Origin: Roseiarcus sp963835955 | Lineage (GTDB): Bacteria; Pseudomonadota; Alphaproteobacteria; Rhizobiales; Beijerinckiaceae | Reading direction: 5' to 3' | Length of the DNA: 64,000 nucleotides | Assembly: GCA_963835955.1 (NCBI GenBank) | Contig: CAWIHZ010000005.1 | Span: 620,001-684,000, forward strand | Part shown: positions 1-9,334 of the stretch, in pieces | Position numbering within the stretch: the first letter of the stretch is position 1 | Layout of the letters: each line of letters begins with the position of its first letter | Notes under the pieces: model-generated | Seen by the model: the letters and a program-made list of their open reading frames with translations, nothing else | What the model was told of the DNA's origin: nothing | Database searches by the model: none | Program-made: the position numbers and the translations under genes

Positions 1-11
1 CGATCGTCCGG

Positions 12-395
12 ATGGATCATTTCACCATTCTCACCACTAATTCCTCCGAGACGGTCGCCTTCTACCGCGACATTCTCGGATTTGCGCCCGGGCCGCGGCC
101 AGCGTTCTCGTTCCCCGGCGCCTGGCTCTACAACGACGGCAAGGCCGTGCTTCATGTCGTTGAAAAAGCTTCTATTCCCGAGGGCGGCGGGGTGCTCGAC
201 CACATCGCCTTCTTCGGGACGGATCCGGCCAGTTTCGTCGCCAGGCTGAAAGCGCGCGGGCTCAAATACGATCTGCGCCGGCTGCCGGAATCCGGCCACG
301 CCGCCGGGACCTGGCAATTGTTCTTCTTCGATCCGAGCGGCGCCCGGGTCGAGATCGACTTTGCGGCGAGCGAGAGCGCGGAGACGCCGGCGTGA
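12..395 (+). CDS. VOC (glyoxalase/dioxygenase fold) family protein
   Basis: The 127-residue protein has the pattern of a single-domain vicinal oxygen chelate protein: an opening strand around DHFTIL, a helix ending FYRDILGF, a central DHIAFFG strand and a closing FFFDPSGARVEIDF. His3, His64 and Glu114 sit where family members usually bind the metal. The substrate cannot be told; such proteins include lyases, isomerases and extradiol dioxygenases. Only 11 bases precede this ATG in the window and they are open in the same frame, so the true start could lie upstream. It precedes kdsA but is separated from it by a long repeat-bearing gap, so an operon is unlikely. Confidence 0.8.
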   Translation: MDHFTILTTNSSETVAFYRDILGFAPGPRPAFSFPGAWLYNDGKAVLHVVEKASIPEGGGVLDHIAFFGTDPASFVARLKARGLKYDLRRLPESGHAAGTWQLFFFDPSGARVEIDFAASESAETPA

Positions 396-529
396 CCCGG
401 CGCGGCTTTCGACGCCGAATTGCCCAATGTCGACGGCGCCTCGATTGCGGCGGCGCTTGGCGGCGTGGTCACGCCGGCTAAGCTATGGGCCGGCCGCGAT
501 CGCTTGCTTGCCTTCGATCCCCTGTCGTC

Positions 530-552
530 ATGGCCGGGCTTGTCCCGGCCAT
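530..552. repeat. Intergenic palindrome (9 bp stem)
   Basis: ATGGCCGGG and CCCGGCCAT form a perfect 9 bp stem around a 5-base loop. From memory, this kind of sequence, with its flanking bases, is a very common dispersed intergenic palindrome in Bradyrhizobium-like and other Hyphomicrobiales genomes. It lies in the gene-free gap between the VOC gene and kdsA. It could also act as a terminator for the VOC gene, but no T-run follows. Confidence 0.6.
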
Positions 553-641
553 CCACGCCGCAGCGCTGCAAAGCCCTGTGAAATAAGGGCTTTTCGCCGC
601 TGCTGGTCTTCCCGTGCGCTCGACGCGCCCAACCGCGTGGA

Positions 642-662
642 TGGCCGGCACAAGGCCGGCCA
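642..662. repeat. Second intergenic palindrome of the same type
   Basis: TGGCCGGC and GCCGGCCA pair perfectly over 8 bp with a 5-base loop. The flanking bases (GTGGA before, GGACGCGG after) mirror those of the palindrome about 100 bases upstream, so the two look like opposite-orientation copies of one dispersed element. Confidence 0.55.
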
Positions 663-820
663 GGACGCGGTGAAGCCTTGCAGCAACAGCTGCCGCGATA
701 GGAGCCAACTTTTGCTTCCTGAAAAGCCGAACGTGTGTTAGCATTGTCTTCGTGACCAACCCGGGGCCGCCGGTTCCGCCGGCGGCGGGACGGGTTGGGC
801 GAGGATTAAGGGGGCGGGGC

Positions 821-1060
821 GAAAAAAACTATTTGGATTCGCGTCTAACCCCTTGAAAACGCTAGATTGACGGAAGGGAATCATTTGGATTCCGCTTCCC
901 CTGGCTTTGCTCCGGCTTCCCCTGGCTTTGATCTCGCTTCCGCTGGCTTGGATCCGCTTCCGCCGGGCTTAGGCCTCGGGGAGGAGGGGCCTTGGCTCGC
1001 GGGCGCCCCGGCGAAGCTTGACGCCAAGGCTCCCCGATCGTCTCCCGTCATCGCCGGGGA
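821..1060. repeat. Dispersed element copy A with a 21 bp minisatellite
   Basis: A conserved box at 821-867 (GAAAAAA, then ATTTGGATTC, then CCTTGAAAA) is followed by four tandem 21 bp units at 887-907, 908-928, 929-949 and 950-970. Each unit carries CTTCC and ends in GGCTT. The element closes with GCCGGGGAGGT near 1056. A clearly related copy with the same order of parts lies at 61527-61800. A short frame here would encode a seven-residue repeat, but I see no ribosome binding site and do not call a gene. Confidence 0.6.
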
Positions 1061-1169
1061 GGTTCGATCGCACGACGAGTCATCCCCGGATGGCCTCGGT
1101 ATTATTGCTTTTTGAGCCGGCTTGCCGCAAACAGCCGCGCCTGAAAAGGGCGAGCCCGGATCAAGGAAG

Positions 1170-2027
1170 ATGCGCAACAACCCCATCGTACAGGTCGGCC
1201 GCGGACCTCATGCGGCGCGCTTCGGCGCTCATCTGCCGCTGGCGCTGATCGCCGGCCCGTGCCAGATCGAAAGCCGGGCGCATGCGCTCGAAATGGCCGC
1301 GGCGCTGAAGGAGATCGCGCAGCGCCGCGCGATCGGCCTCGTTTATAAGTCCTCGTTCGACAAGGCTAATCGCACTTCGGGCGGGAGCGCGCGGGGCGTC
1401 GGGCTCAGGGCCGCGCTGCCGATCTTCGCCGAAATCCGCGAGACCTTGGGCCTTCCGGTCATCACCGACGTGCACGAAAGCGGCCAATGCGCGCCGGTCG
1501 CGGAAGCGGTCGACGCGTTGCAAATTCCGGCCTTCCTGTGCCGCCAGACCGATCTATTGGTCGCGGCGGCTGAGACCGGGAAGCCGGTCAACGTCAAGAA
1601 GGGGCAGTTTCTCGCTCCCTGGGACATGAAGTACGTGGTCGCCAAGCTGGACGGGTCCGGCGCGGCCGACATTCTGGTGACCGAACGGGGCGTTAGCTTC
1701 GGCTACAATACGCTCGTCTCCGATATGCGGGCGCTGCCGATTCTGGCGCGCGAGACCGGCGCGCCGGTGATCTTCGACGCCACCCATTCGGTGCAGCAGC
1801 CGGGCGGGCAGGGGACAGCCTCGGGCGGCGAGCGCGCGTTCGTCCCCATATTGGCGCGCGCGGCGGTGGCGGTCGGCGTCGCCGGCGTTTTCATCGAGAC
1901 CCATCAGGACCCCGACCACGCGCCCTCCGACGGACCGACGATGGTGGCGCTCAAGGACTTCGAGCCGCTGATCGCCGAGCTGCAGGACTTCGACCGGCTC
2001 GCCAAGCGCGGACTTACGCACGACTGA
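1170..2027 (+). CDS. kdsA: 3-deoxy-8-phosphooctulonate (KDO-8-P) synthase, metal-dependent type
   Basis: KdsA condenses phosphoenolpyruvate with arabinose 5-phosphate to make KDO-8-phosphate, the precursor of the inner-core sugar of lipopolysaccharide; it is cytosolic. The 285 residues match the usual 270-285. KSSFDKANRTS carries the substrate-binding KANR motif. Cys31 (AGPCQIES), His206, Glu243 and Asp254 form the four metal ligands with nearly the spacing of the Aquifex enzyme, so this belongs to the metal-dependent class and not the E. coli class that has Asn at the first position. I chose the ATG at 1170, which follows AAGGAAG; an in-frame TTG at 1122 would add 16 unlikely residues. Its upstream gap is filled by repeats. 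Confidence 0.95.
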   Translation: MRNNPIVQVGRGPHAARFGAHLPLALIAGPCQIESRAHALEMAAALKEIAQRRAIGLVYKSSFDKANRTSGGSARGVGLRAALPIFAEIRETLGLPVITDVHESGQCAPVAEAVDALQIPAFLCRQTDLLVAAAETGKPVNVKKGQFLAPWDMKYVVAKLDGSGAADILVTERGVSFGYNTLVSDMRALPILARETGAPVIFDATHSVQQPGGQGTASGGERAFVPILARAAVAVGVAGVFIETHQDPDHAPSDGPTMVALKDFEPLIAELQDFDRLAKRGLTHD

Positions 2028-2133
2028 CGAAAACTTGTCATACGGCAGCCGCGCGGCCGACCCCTCGTGAAACCGGTCGCACCGCCCCATATTGGTCGCG
2101 AAACCGCGATCAACCGCCATTGAGGAGACCGCC

Positions 2134-3572
2134 ATGGCTGAAGCCGCCGCGCTTTGGGATTTGCTGAGTTCGAGCCGCCGACCCCCAGGTCGCCGCGGCG
2201 CTCAAGACCGAGGTCGAATCGGCCCCGGACCGGGCGCTCAACCGGATCAATCCGCTCGCCTTCGCCGCGGCGCACGGCTTGAGCGAGGAGCCGGTGATCG
2301 CGGCGCTGGCGCATTCGGCGCGGCTCGGCCTGTTCGACATGTCCTGGAGCATGGTTTGCCCCGGGTGCGGGGGCGTGCTCGAAACCGGCGCCGCGCTGAA
2401 GACCCTCGATCGGTCCGATTATTACTGCTCGCTGTGCGCGGCCGATTACCAACCGACGCTCGACCAGCTGGTCGAGGTCACCTTCACCGTGAACCCGAGA
2501 ATTCGCAAGATCGCCGCGCATGATCCGGATTCGCTTCCCTACGCCGAATACATGCGCCAGGTTTTCTGGAGTTCCGGAACCGAGACCCCTGAGGATCTCG
2601 AAGGCGTCATCCAAAGGGTGACGCTCGACGTGATGGAGCTGGCGCCGGGCGAGAGGGCGACGATGTCGATGACCCTGCCGAAGGGGTTTGCGATCGTGTT
2701 CGATCCGGTGACTCATACCTCGGTTTTTCTCGAAGTCGCCGGCGAGGAGACCCACGAACGGCGCAGTCTTTCCCTCGCTTTCGCCGACGAGCACGCCCAC
2801 AGCGGCACCGTCAAGCTCCAGCCCGGCCCGGCGCGGATTTCATTTGAAAACAAATCCGCGCGCCGGACGATGCCGGGGATATGGCTGCATGGGCCGGAGA
2901 TGGACGCGCTGACGGGCCGGCGCCGGCCGTTTCTGACCGCGACCCGAATGCTCAGCAACCAGGCCTTCCGCGACCTCTATCGCAGCGGCACCTTCGATCC
3001 CGAACAACGCTTCAAGATCACCAGCCTGACCATCCTGTTCACCGACTTGAGAGGCTCCACCGCGCTCTACGATCGGGTCGGCGATCTCGCCGCCTTCGAT
3101 CTGGTGCGCAGCCACTTCGGCGCGCTTCTCACGGCTGTCGCCGGCGAAGGCGGGGCGGTGGTCAAGACCATCGGCGACGCGGTGATGGCGACTTTCCCGA
3201 CCCCGGAGCAGGGCGCTTCGCGCCGCCATGCGGATGCGGGAGGCCATGCGCGAGATCAACGAAGCGCGCGGCAGCGAGGATCTCGCGCTCAACATCGGAG
3301 TGCACGAAGGTCCGTGCCTGGCGGTGATGCTCGACGACCGGCAGGACTATTTCGGACAGACCGTCAACGTCGCCTCGCGCATTCAGGGACTGGCCGACCC
3401 GAGCGCGATCCTGGCGACCAAGCCGATCGTCGAAAGCTCGGAAGTGGCGCGTCTGGTCGCCGACGCGGGCTACCGGACGACGCCGCGTCATACCTCGCTG
3501 CGCGGGGTCAGCGAAGCCTTTGAGATCTACGAGGTTCGCGAGCCGGATGCGGCCGCCGTCGCCGCCGAATAG
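2134..3572 (+). pseudogene. Class III adenylate/guanylate cyclase, two frameshifts
   Basis: Read across two frame changes, this is one protein of about 480 residues. The start is the ATG at 2134 after GAGGAG. The frame changes near 2170 and again near 3213. The N-terminal part carries a CPGCGG...CSLC zinc-ribbon-like cluster and probably corresponds to the DUF5939-type domain that precedes some bacterial cyclases. The C-terminal part is the catalytic domain: FTDLRGST and KTIGDAVMATF hold the two metal-binding aspartates, and DYFGQTVNVASRIQ lies in the third frame segment. Such enzymes make cyclic AMP (or GMP) from ATP (or GTP). The conserved motifs continue cleanly after each shift, so sequence error is at least as likely as true decay. 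Confidence 0.8.
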
Positions 3573-3778
3573 GGGCGGGCGCATTTCGTCGCAAGATCGG
3601 CGGCGGTTGCGGGGGCAACCGCCGGTTCTTCGCGCGTTGCGGCTTCGCCCCAGACGTTGGAGCCGAGCCTCGCGTCGCTGATGGTCGCGATCTGCGACAC
3701 CGGTGGTGAAAAGGGCGGCCAGCGCTCGGCTTCTTGTCGGCGGCCGACGCGTTCGTATCTCCCGCTCCCCTCGTCCGC

Positions 3779-4543
3779 CTACCTGTCCATGAACGCGATC
3801 GTCTCCTGGAGCGCCGCGGGCGAGACCCGGAACACGCCGGTATAGGGCAGGCCGAGTTCAAAGATCAGAAAGATCGCGAAAGCGATCGACAGCGCGCCGA
3901 ACGTGATCACGGAAGCGACCAGCGCGTTGGGAGCGGCGAAAAGGCCGATGCCGAAAAACAGCGCGACCGTCCAAAACACCAATATCGCCACCAGCACCCA
4001 GGACACCGGCGTGCTCGCAACCTGCAGCGACATCATCAGTCGCGATTGCTCGACCATGCTCGCGTAAAGGTTCGCGGTCGCCAGGGCTTCCTTTTGCGCT
4101 TCCGTTTTGGGTTGAAGGGTGGCGAGATAATCGCTGACGGCCTTGGCGTTGGCCAACGGCCCCTCGACGGTGAGCGCGTTGGGGTCGACCGCGCCGCCGC
4201 CCCAGAACGTCTCATAACCTTTGACGATCCCAGCCTTGAGCTTGTCCCGCAGGGGTTTGGTTTCCGGCCCATATTGGGCGAGCGCCTGATCGAGCCGCAG
4301 TATCTGGGCGGAAAAGGCCTCCAGTTCGGTTTTCTGGGTCGAGAAATAGGCGAAACTGACGCCGATAAGCGTCCCCAGAACCAGCGCCAGCAGAAGGCTG
4401 ACCAGCCCCGCCACCTGGCCGACCACGCCGCGCGACTCGGCTGTCTTGTGCTCATCCGCCAGCCGTTGCTGCACCAGCATCCCGGCGTAGCCGGCGCCGA
4501 GCGTCAAAATGAAAATGATGATGCAAATAAGAACTATATTCAC
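3779..4543 (-). CDS. DUF4239-like (bestrophin-like) membrane protein
   Basis: The 254-residue protein has a hydrophobic helix at about 3-25, a second at about 42-68, a soluble middle section and two more helices in the last 80 residues, ending with a conserved-looking GVFRVSPAALQETIAFMD. That layout and tail fit the DUF4239/bestrophin-like family, whose function is not established. It lies downstream of fabH on the same strand, about 125 bases away, where alphaproteobacteria I remember usually carry ihfA. No specific role can be given. Confidence 0.7.
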   Translation of the reverse strand: MNIVLICIIIFILTLGAGYAGMLVQQRLADEHKTAESRGVVGQVAGLVSLLLALVLGTLIGVSFAYFSTQKTELEAFSAQILRLDQALAQYGPETKPLRDKLKAGIVKGYETFWGGGAVDPNALTVEGPLANAKAVSDYLATLQPKTEAQKEALATANLYASMVEQSRLMMSLQVASTPVSWVLVAILVFWTVALFFGIGLFAAPNALVASVITFGALSIAFAIFLIFELGLPYTGVFRVSPAALQETIAFMDR

Positions 4544-4669
4544 GGGTCCTGCCCTCCCAGCGGCGCCAATTCACTCGGGGCGACTTTAGCGGGCGGTCGC
4601 GGGATTTCAAGCTCGACAGCCCGGACCAGGACGTGCCGCCGAACCCGGACAGGCGAATCCGCAGCCGGC

Positions 4670-5653
4670 CTACCAGCGGATCAGCGCCGCGCCCCAGGTG
4701 AAGCCGCCGCCCATCGCCTCGATCATCACCAGATCGCCCGGCTTGATGCGGCCGTCCGTGACCGCGACCTCGAGCGCCAGCGGCACCGAGGCGGCCGAGG
4801 TGTTGCCGTGCCGGTCGACGGTGACGACCACCTTCTCCTGAGCGATGCCGAGCTTGTGGGCCGAGGCGTCGATGATCCGCCGGTTGGCCTGATGGGGCAC
4901 GAACCAGTCGATTGCGTCCGCCGTCACCCCGGCGTCGGCGAGGCAGCCCTGGATCACGTCGGTCACCATGCCGACGGCGTGCCGGAACACTTCCCTGCCT
5001 TCCATGCGCAGATGGCCGACCGTCCCGGTCGACGAAGGGCCGCCGTCGACATAGAGTTTCGCGCGATGGCGCCCGTCCGAGCGCAGGCGCGAGGCGATCA
5101 CGCCCGGCGAGGCGAGCGAGCCGTCGCTTTCGCGCGCCTCCAGCACCATCGCCCCCGCCCCGTCGCCGAACAGCACGCAGGTCGTGCGGTCGCTCCAGTC
5201 GAGGATGCGCGAAAAGGTCTCGGCCCCAATCACCAGCGCGCGCCTGTGCGAGCCTGATTTGAGGAACTTGTCGGCGATCGCGACGGCGTAGACGAAGCCG
5301 GTGCAGACCGCCTGCAGGTCGAACGCTGCGCCTTCGGTGACGCCGAGATTGGCCTGGACCTGGGTGGCGACGGCGGGAAAGGTGTAATCGGGCGTCGAAG
5401 TGGCGACGAGGATCAGGTCGACCTCGGCCGCCTCGACGCCGGCGCGCCGCAGCGCCGCCGCGGCGGCCTCGGTCGCCAGGGTCGAAGTGGTTTCGCCCTC
5501 GCCGGCGACGTAGCGCTGGCGGATGCCGGTGCGCTGCCGGATCCACTCGTCCGAGGTGTCGACCATGCTCGCGAGCTCGTCGTTCGGGACGAGGCGGGCG
5601 GGAAGCGCGGCGCCGACGCCGCGCACGCAGGAACGAAAGATGGCAGGATGCAT
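4670..5653 (-). CDS. fabH: 3-oxoacyl-[acyl-carrier-protein] synthase III
   Basis: FabH condenses acetyl-CoA with malonyl-ACP and so starts each round of type II fatty acid synthesis in the cytosol. The 327 residues are full length. The catalytic triad is visible as Cys117 (LQAVCTGF), His254 (VPHQANRR) and Asn284 (RHGNTSAAS). The gene follows plsX by 19 bases on the same strand, the usual pairing in bacteria, and the two are surely co-transcribed. The ATG at 5653 gives the normal N-terminus with the VDTSDEWIRQRTGI motif at residues 31-44. Confidence 0.97.
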   Translation of the reverse strand: MHPAIFRSCVRGVGAALPARLVPNDELASMVDTSDEWIRQRTGIRQRYVAGEGETTSTLATEAAAAALRRAGVEAAEVDLILVATSTPDYTFPAVATQVQANLGVTEGAAFDLQAVCTGFVYAVAIADKFLKSGSHRRALVIGAETFSRILDWSDRTTCVLFGDGAGAMVLEARESDGSLASPGVIASRLRSDGRHRAKLYVDGGPSSTGTVGHLRMEGREVFRHAVGMVTDVIQGCLADAGVTADAIDWFVPHQANRRIIDASAHKLGIAQEKVVVTVDRHGNTSAASVPLALEVAVTDGRIKPGDLVMIEAMGGGFTWGAALIRW

Positions 5654-5672
5654 GGAGCAGGAGGTTTCCAGA

Positions 5673-6731
5673 TCAGGACGGAGCGCCGGACGATTGCGCG
5701 GCGGGCGCGTGGGCGTCGTCGGCGCGCGCGATCATTTCTCGTATTTTGCCGAGCAGTTCTTGCCGCACCATGTCAAAGCCCAATTCGATCGCACCCGCGT
5801 AGCTCTCGGCGTCCGCGCCGCCATGGGCCTTGATGGCGACGCCGTCAAGCCCGAGAAACACGCCGCCGCGGGCGCGCGGCTCCATTTTGTTGCGCACCGC
5901 CGTCAGCGCCTTGCGCGCGAAAAGAAAGCCGATCCGCGACATCAGGCTGTAACCCATCGCGTCGCGAAGGTATCGGCCGACCTGCCAAGCGGTGCCCTCC
6001 GCGGTCTTCAAGGCGATGTTGCCGGTGAAGCCCTCGGTGACGAAAACGTCGACCGCGCCTCGGCCGAGATCGTCGCCTTCGACGAAACCCTGGTAGCGCA
6101 TGTGGGGCAGGTCGGCCTCGCGCAGCACCCGGCTGGCGGCCTTGACCTCCTCGACCCCCTTGATCTCCTCGGTTCCGACATTGAGCAGGCCGACGGTCGG
6201 ACAGTCGATGTCGAACACGATGCGCGCCATCGCCGCGCCCATCACCGCCAGATGGACGAGATGGCGCGCGTCGCCGCCGATCGTCGCGCCGACGTCGAGC
6301 ACGATCGATTCGCCGCGGATCGTCGGCCACATCGCGGCGATCGCGGGGCGATTGATCGGAGCCATCGTGTTCAGGCAAAATTTGGCCATCGCCATCAAGG
6401 CGCCGGTGTTGCCGGCGGAAACGACGCAATCGGCGGACCCGTTCTTGACCGCTTCGATCGCCTGCCACATCGACGACACGCGCCGCCCGGTGCGCAGGGC
6501 TTGACTCGGCTTGTCGGTCATCTTGACCGCGACGTCGGTATGAAAGACCCGCGACCTGGCGGCCAATCCCGGGTGAGCGGCGAGAACCGGCCGGATCGCC
6601 GTCTCGTCTCCAAAGACCAGGAACTGAACGTCTGGCCGGCGCTCCAGCGCGATTCCCGCGCCGGGTACGACGACGCAGGGACCGTGATCGCCCCCCATCG
6701 CGTCCAATGCTATGCGAACGTCGCTCGCCAT
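5673..6731 (-). CDS. plsX: Phosphate acyltransferase PlsX
   Basis: PlsX converts acyl-ACP plus phosphate to acyl-phosphate, the donor used by PlsY to begin phospholipid synthesis; it acts at the inner face of the membrane. The 352-residue protein begins MASDVRIALDAMGGDHG, the family's hallmark N-terminus, which fixes the start at 6731 even though the frame stays open far upstream. SAGNTGALMA and VEGDDLGRGAVDV are further family signatures. It is immediately upstream of fabH. In relatives I remember, yceD lies directly upstream; here an amidase and a DUF1097 gene intervene. Confidence 0.96.
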   Translation of the reverse strand: MASDVRIALDAMGGDHGPCVVVPGAGIALERRPDVQFLVFGDETAIRPVLAAHPGLAARSRVFHTDVAVKMTDKPSQALRTGRRVSSMWQAIEAVKNGSADCVVSAGNTGALMAMAKFCLNTMAPINRPAIAAMWPTIRGESIVLDVGATIGGDARHLVHLAVMGAAMARIVFDIDCPTVGLLNVGTEEIKGVEEVKAASRVLREADLPHMRYQGFVEGDDLGRGAVDVFVTEGFTGNIALKTAEGTAWQVGRYLRDAMGYSLMSRIGFLFARKALTAVRNKMEPRARGGVFLGLDGVAIKAHGGADAESYAGAIELGFDMVRQELLGKIREMIARADDAHAPAAQSSGAPS

Positions 6732-6944
6732 GCCCTCGTCCGACCGCGCCCGAAGCGGCTTGCTCGGGCGGCGCCCGGCGCCGCGCGACAATAGCGCCTC
6801 GGACGCGCAAGGCAATGCAGGAAACGCGACTCGGAAACCGGCGGGAATGGTCGGCGAGCGGACTTGCGCGGCGGGTTCGCGAGCCGATCGCCGATTTCGA
6901 ACTGGATCGGGTAGAAACCCTCGCCGGCCAGTTGGAGAAACGCA

Positions 6945-8435
6945 GTGACGGGCTTTTCCGAGTACGGGCGCTACGACGCAATGGGGCTTGCCGAGCTCGT
7001 GCGCAAAGGCGCGGTTCACCCGCGCGAACTGCTCGAGGAGGCGATTCGGCGGATCGAGGCGGCCAATCCGCGCCTGAACGCGGTGGTGGTCAAGCTCTAT
7101 GACGCGGCGCGGAAGGTCGCGGAGGCCCCGCCGCAAGGACCCCTGTCCGGAGTTCCGTTCCTGCTGAAGGACCTTCATGCAGCCGTCGCCGGCGCTCCGT
7201 TGAGCCAGGGCAATCGACGGCTGACGACCCTCGAGCGCGATTACGAGGATGAGCTGGTTCGCCGCTATCGGAGCGCCGGACTGGTCATCGTCGGCAAGAC
7301 CAATACGCCGGAATTCGGCCTCGCCCCGGTGACAGAACCGAAGGCGTTCGGTCCGACCCGCAACCCCTATGATCTGACCCGGACGGCGGGCGGCTCCAGT
7401 GGGGGTTCGGCGGCGGCGGTCGCCGCCCGTCTGACGCCGGCGGCGCACGCTTCCGACGGAGGGGGCTCCATCCGCATCCCCGCCTCCTGTTGCGCCCTGG
7501 TCGGCCTCAAGCCGACGCGCGGGCGAACGCCGAGCGGACCGGTCGAGGGAGAGAACTGGCGCGGTTTTTCCGTCGCCCACGCGCTCACCCGGTCGGTGCG
7601 CGACAGCGCCGCGCTGCTCGACGCGACCCTGGGAGCCGATGTCGGCGCGCCATATGCGATTGCCGCGCCGGCGCGTCCGTACCTCGAGGAAATCGCCGCT
7701 GATCCGGGGAAGTTGCGCATCGCCGTGACGACGGCGCCGTTCCTCGCCGATTCCGTGCATCCCGAATGCGTTCGCGGCGTCGAAGCGACCGCCCGCCTTT
7801 TGCGAGACCTTGGCCATGAGATCGTCGAGGACGCGCCGGCGGTCGACCGCAAACCATGGGTGACGGCGTTCCTGACCATCATTTCCGCCGAGACCGGCGC
7901 CGACATCAAGGAAACCGGAGAAATTGTCGGCGCCAAGCTCGGCTTTGGCGATTTCGAGCCGTTGACGTATGTTCTCGGCCTGCTCGGCAAGTCCTTCAGC
8001 GCGACCGACTACGCGCAGGCCGCGCGATATTTGCAGCGCTGGGCGAGAACGGTCGGCGCGTTCTTTGAGCGCTATGACGCGCTTTTGACGCCGACGCTCG
8101 CTTCGCCGCCGATCGCGGTCGGCGCCCTTAGGCCCACCGCCGCCGAGGCCGCCGTGCTCGGCGCGATCGGACGTTCGGGCGCCGGGTGGGCTATGCGCGC
8201 GAGCGGGCTCGTCGATACGATGGCGGAAAAAACCTTTGAATTCATCCCGTTCACGGCGCTTTTCAACGTAACCGGTCAGCCGGCCGTTTCGTTGCCGTTG
8301 CACTGGAGCGCGGACGGCCTGCCGGTCGGCGTCCAGTTCGCGGCGCGGGTGGGGGACGAGGCGACGCTGTTCCGCCTTTGCGCCCAGCTGGAAAAGGCTC
8401 GGCCATGGGCCGACCGGGCGCCCGAGGGGTTTTGA
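6945..8435 (+). CDS. Amidase (amidase-signature family)
   Basis: The 496-residue protein carries the amidase signature TAGGSSGGSAAAVAA and the Lys-Ser-Ser triad can be placed: Lys75 (LLKDL), Ser151 and the nucleophile Ser175 (DGGGSIRIP). Members hydrolyse carboxamides; the substrate is not evident, and GatA is unlikely because no gatB/C is nearby. A GTG start at 6945 follows GGAGAAA at good spacing. It is oriented opposite to plsX and starts about 210 bases from it, so the two diverge from a shared upstream region. It separates plsX-fabH from yceD, which suggests insertion into an older block. Confidence 0.9.
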   Translation: MTGFSEYGRYDAMGLAELVRKGAVHPRELLEEAIRRIEAANPRLNAVVVKLYDAARKVAEAPPQGPLSGVPFLLKDLHAAVAGAPLSQGNRRLTTLERDYEDELVRRYRSAGLVIVGKTNTPEFGLAPVTEPKAFGPTRNPYDLTRTAGGSSGGSAAAVAARLTPAAHASDGGGSIRIPASCCALVGLKPTRGRTPSGPVEGENWRGFSVAHALTRSVRDSAALLDATLGADVGAPYAIAAPARPYLEEIAADPGKLRIAVTTAPFLADSVHPECVRGVEATARLLRDLGHEIVEDAPAVDRKPWVTAFLTIISAETGADIKETGEIVGAKLGFGDFEPLTYVLGLLGKSFSATDYAQAARYLQRWARTVGAFFERYDALLTPTLASPPIAVGALRPTAAEAAVLGAIGRSGAGWAMRASGLVDTMAEKTFEFIPFTALFNVTGQPAVSLPLHWSADGLPVGVQFAARVGDEATLFRLCAQLEKARPWADRAPEGF

Positions 8436-8610
8436 CGGTCGGCGCGGCTGGCGGCCATGGGCCCCGGAAGCGCAAGGCGACGGCTTACGCGCCTTGCCTC
8501 GCGCGGGCGCCGCGGCGCTCCCTCACGCGCTATTCGCGCCGCCGTCAAAAGTCACGCCGGCGGGCGTTTTCGCTTTCAGGCACACAACCGGGCGGCGGCC
8601 GGTCTCGCGC

Positions 8611-9123
8611 TTACGTCTTCACCAGCGCGCCGGCGACCTTCTCGGAGATGTAGCCGAGCACCGCGCCGATGATCAGCGAAATCCCGGCGTTGATGAATGG
8701 ATTCGCGAGCGAGACCGCGCCCACCTCGCCCAGCTTGCCGCCCGCCAAGGCGAGTCCCGCCACCGCGGCGTAGCCATAGACGGACGAAGGAATGTCGCTC
8801 AACGTCGGCGCCTTGGCGGCGTAGACGAGGATGAAGACTGTGATCAGGACGCAGATCCCGGCCCATAACGGAACGCCGAGCGCGGCGCCGAGAGGGATCT
8901 TTGTGACGAGCAGCAGCGCGATCAAGGCCATGATCGCGCCGAACACCAGGTGGATGATCGACTTGCTGAGGCCGGCTTCCTTGCCGCCGCAATGGTAGAA
9001 CGTCGCCCAGCCGATGAATGCGGCCCAGATTTGCAGACCCATGCCGATGGGCGACAACAACACAAAAGTGGCGATGCCTCCCAGCACGCCGATGCTGACT
9101 GCCAGGGCAGCGATGAGGTCCAT
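8611..9123 (-). CDS. DUF1097 family inner-membrane protein
   Basis: The 170 residues are almost entirely hydrophobic, with about five predicted membrane helices separated by short loops, and the pattern (GLQIWAAFIGWATFYHCGG, then PLWAGICVLITVF) fits the DUF1097 / YcdZ-like family. Its function is unknown. The gene is convergent with the amidase gene. No partner gene suggests a role; transport of a small molecule is possible but not shown. Confidence 0.75.
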   Translation of the reverse strand: MDLIAALAVSIGVLGGIATFVLLSPIGMGLQIWAAFIGWATFYHCGGKEAGLSKSIIHLVFGAIMALIALLLVTKIPLGAALGVPLWAGICVLITVFILVYAAKAPTLSDIPSSVYGYAAVAGLALAGGKLGEVGAVSLANPFINAGISLIIGAVLGYISEKVAGALVKT

Positions 9124-9334
9124 GATTCCCTCCCGTTTGGGCCAGTGTTCTTCCGATCCGTCGATCGCGCTGGCCTATTTCGCGGCGTCAGTCGCCTGTC
9201 GCCGATGCAAATAGATTAGTTTGTGGCAAATTTTTGTGCAACAGGGTCATATCGCCTTTGGCGTGAAATAATTTCGCCTCAATTCGGCCTTGTCGACTAC
9301 GCTCGACTGGCCCGAGAAGGCGAATGGGCGTTCC

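Noticed and set aside
887..970. Four tandem 21-base units as a possible CRISPR array
   Set aside because: Units are directly adjacent without spacers and vary like a minisatellite; no cas genes are present.
6732..8303. Long minus-strand open frame upstream of plsX
   Set aside because: It is antisense to the amidase gene, which has clear catalytic motifs; the plsX start is fixed by its hallmark N-terminus at 6731.
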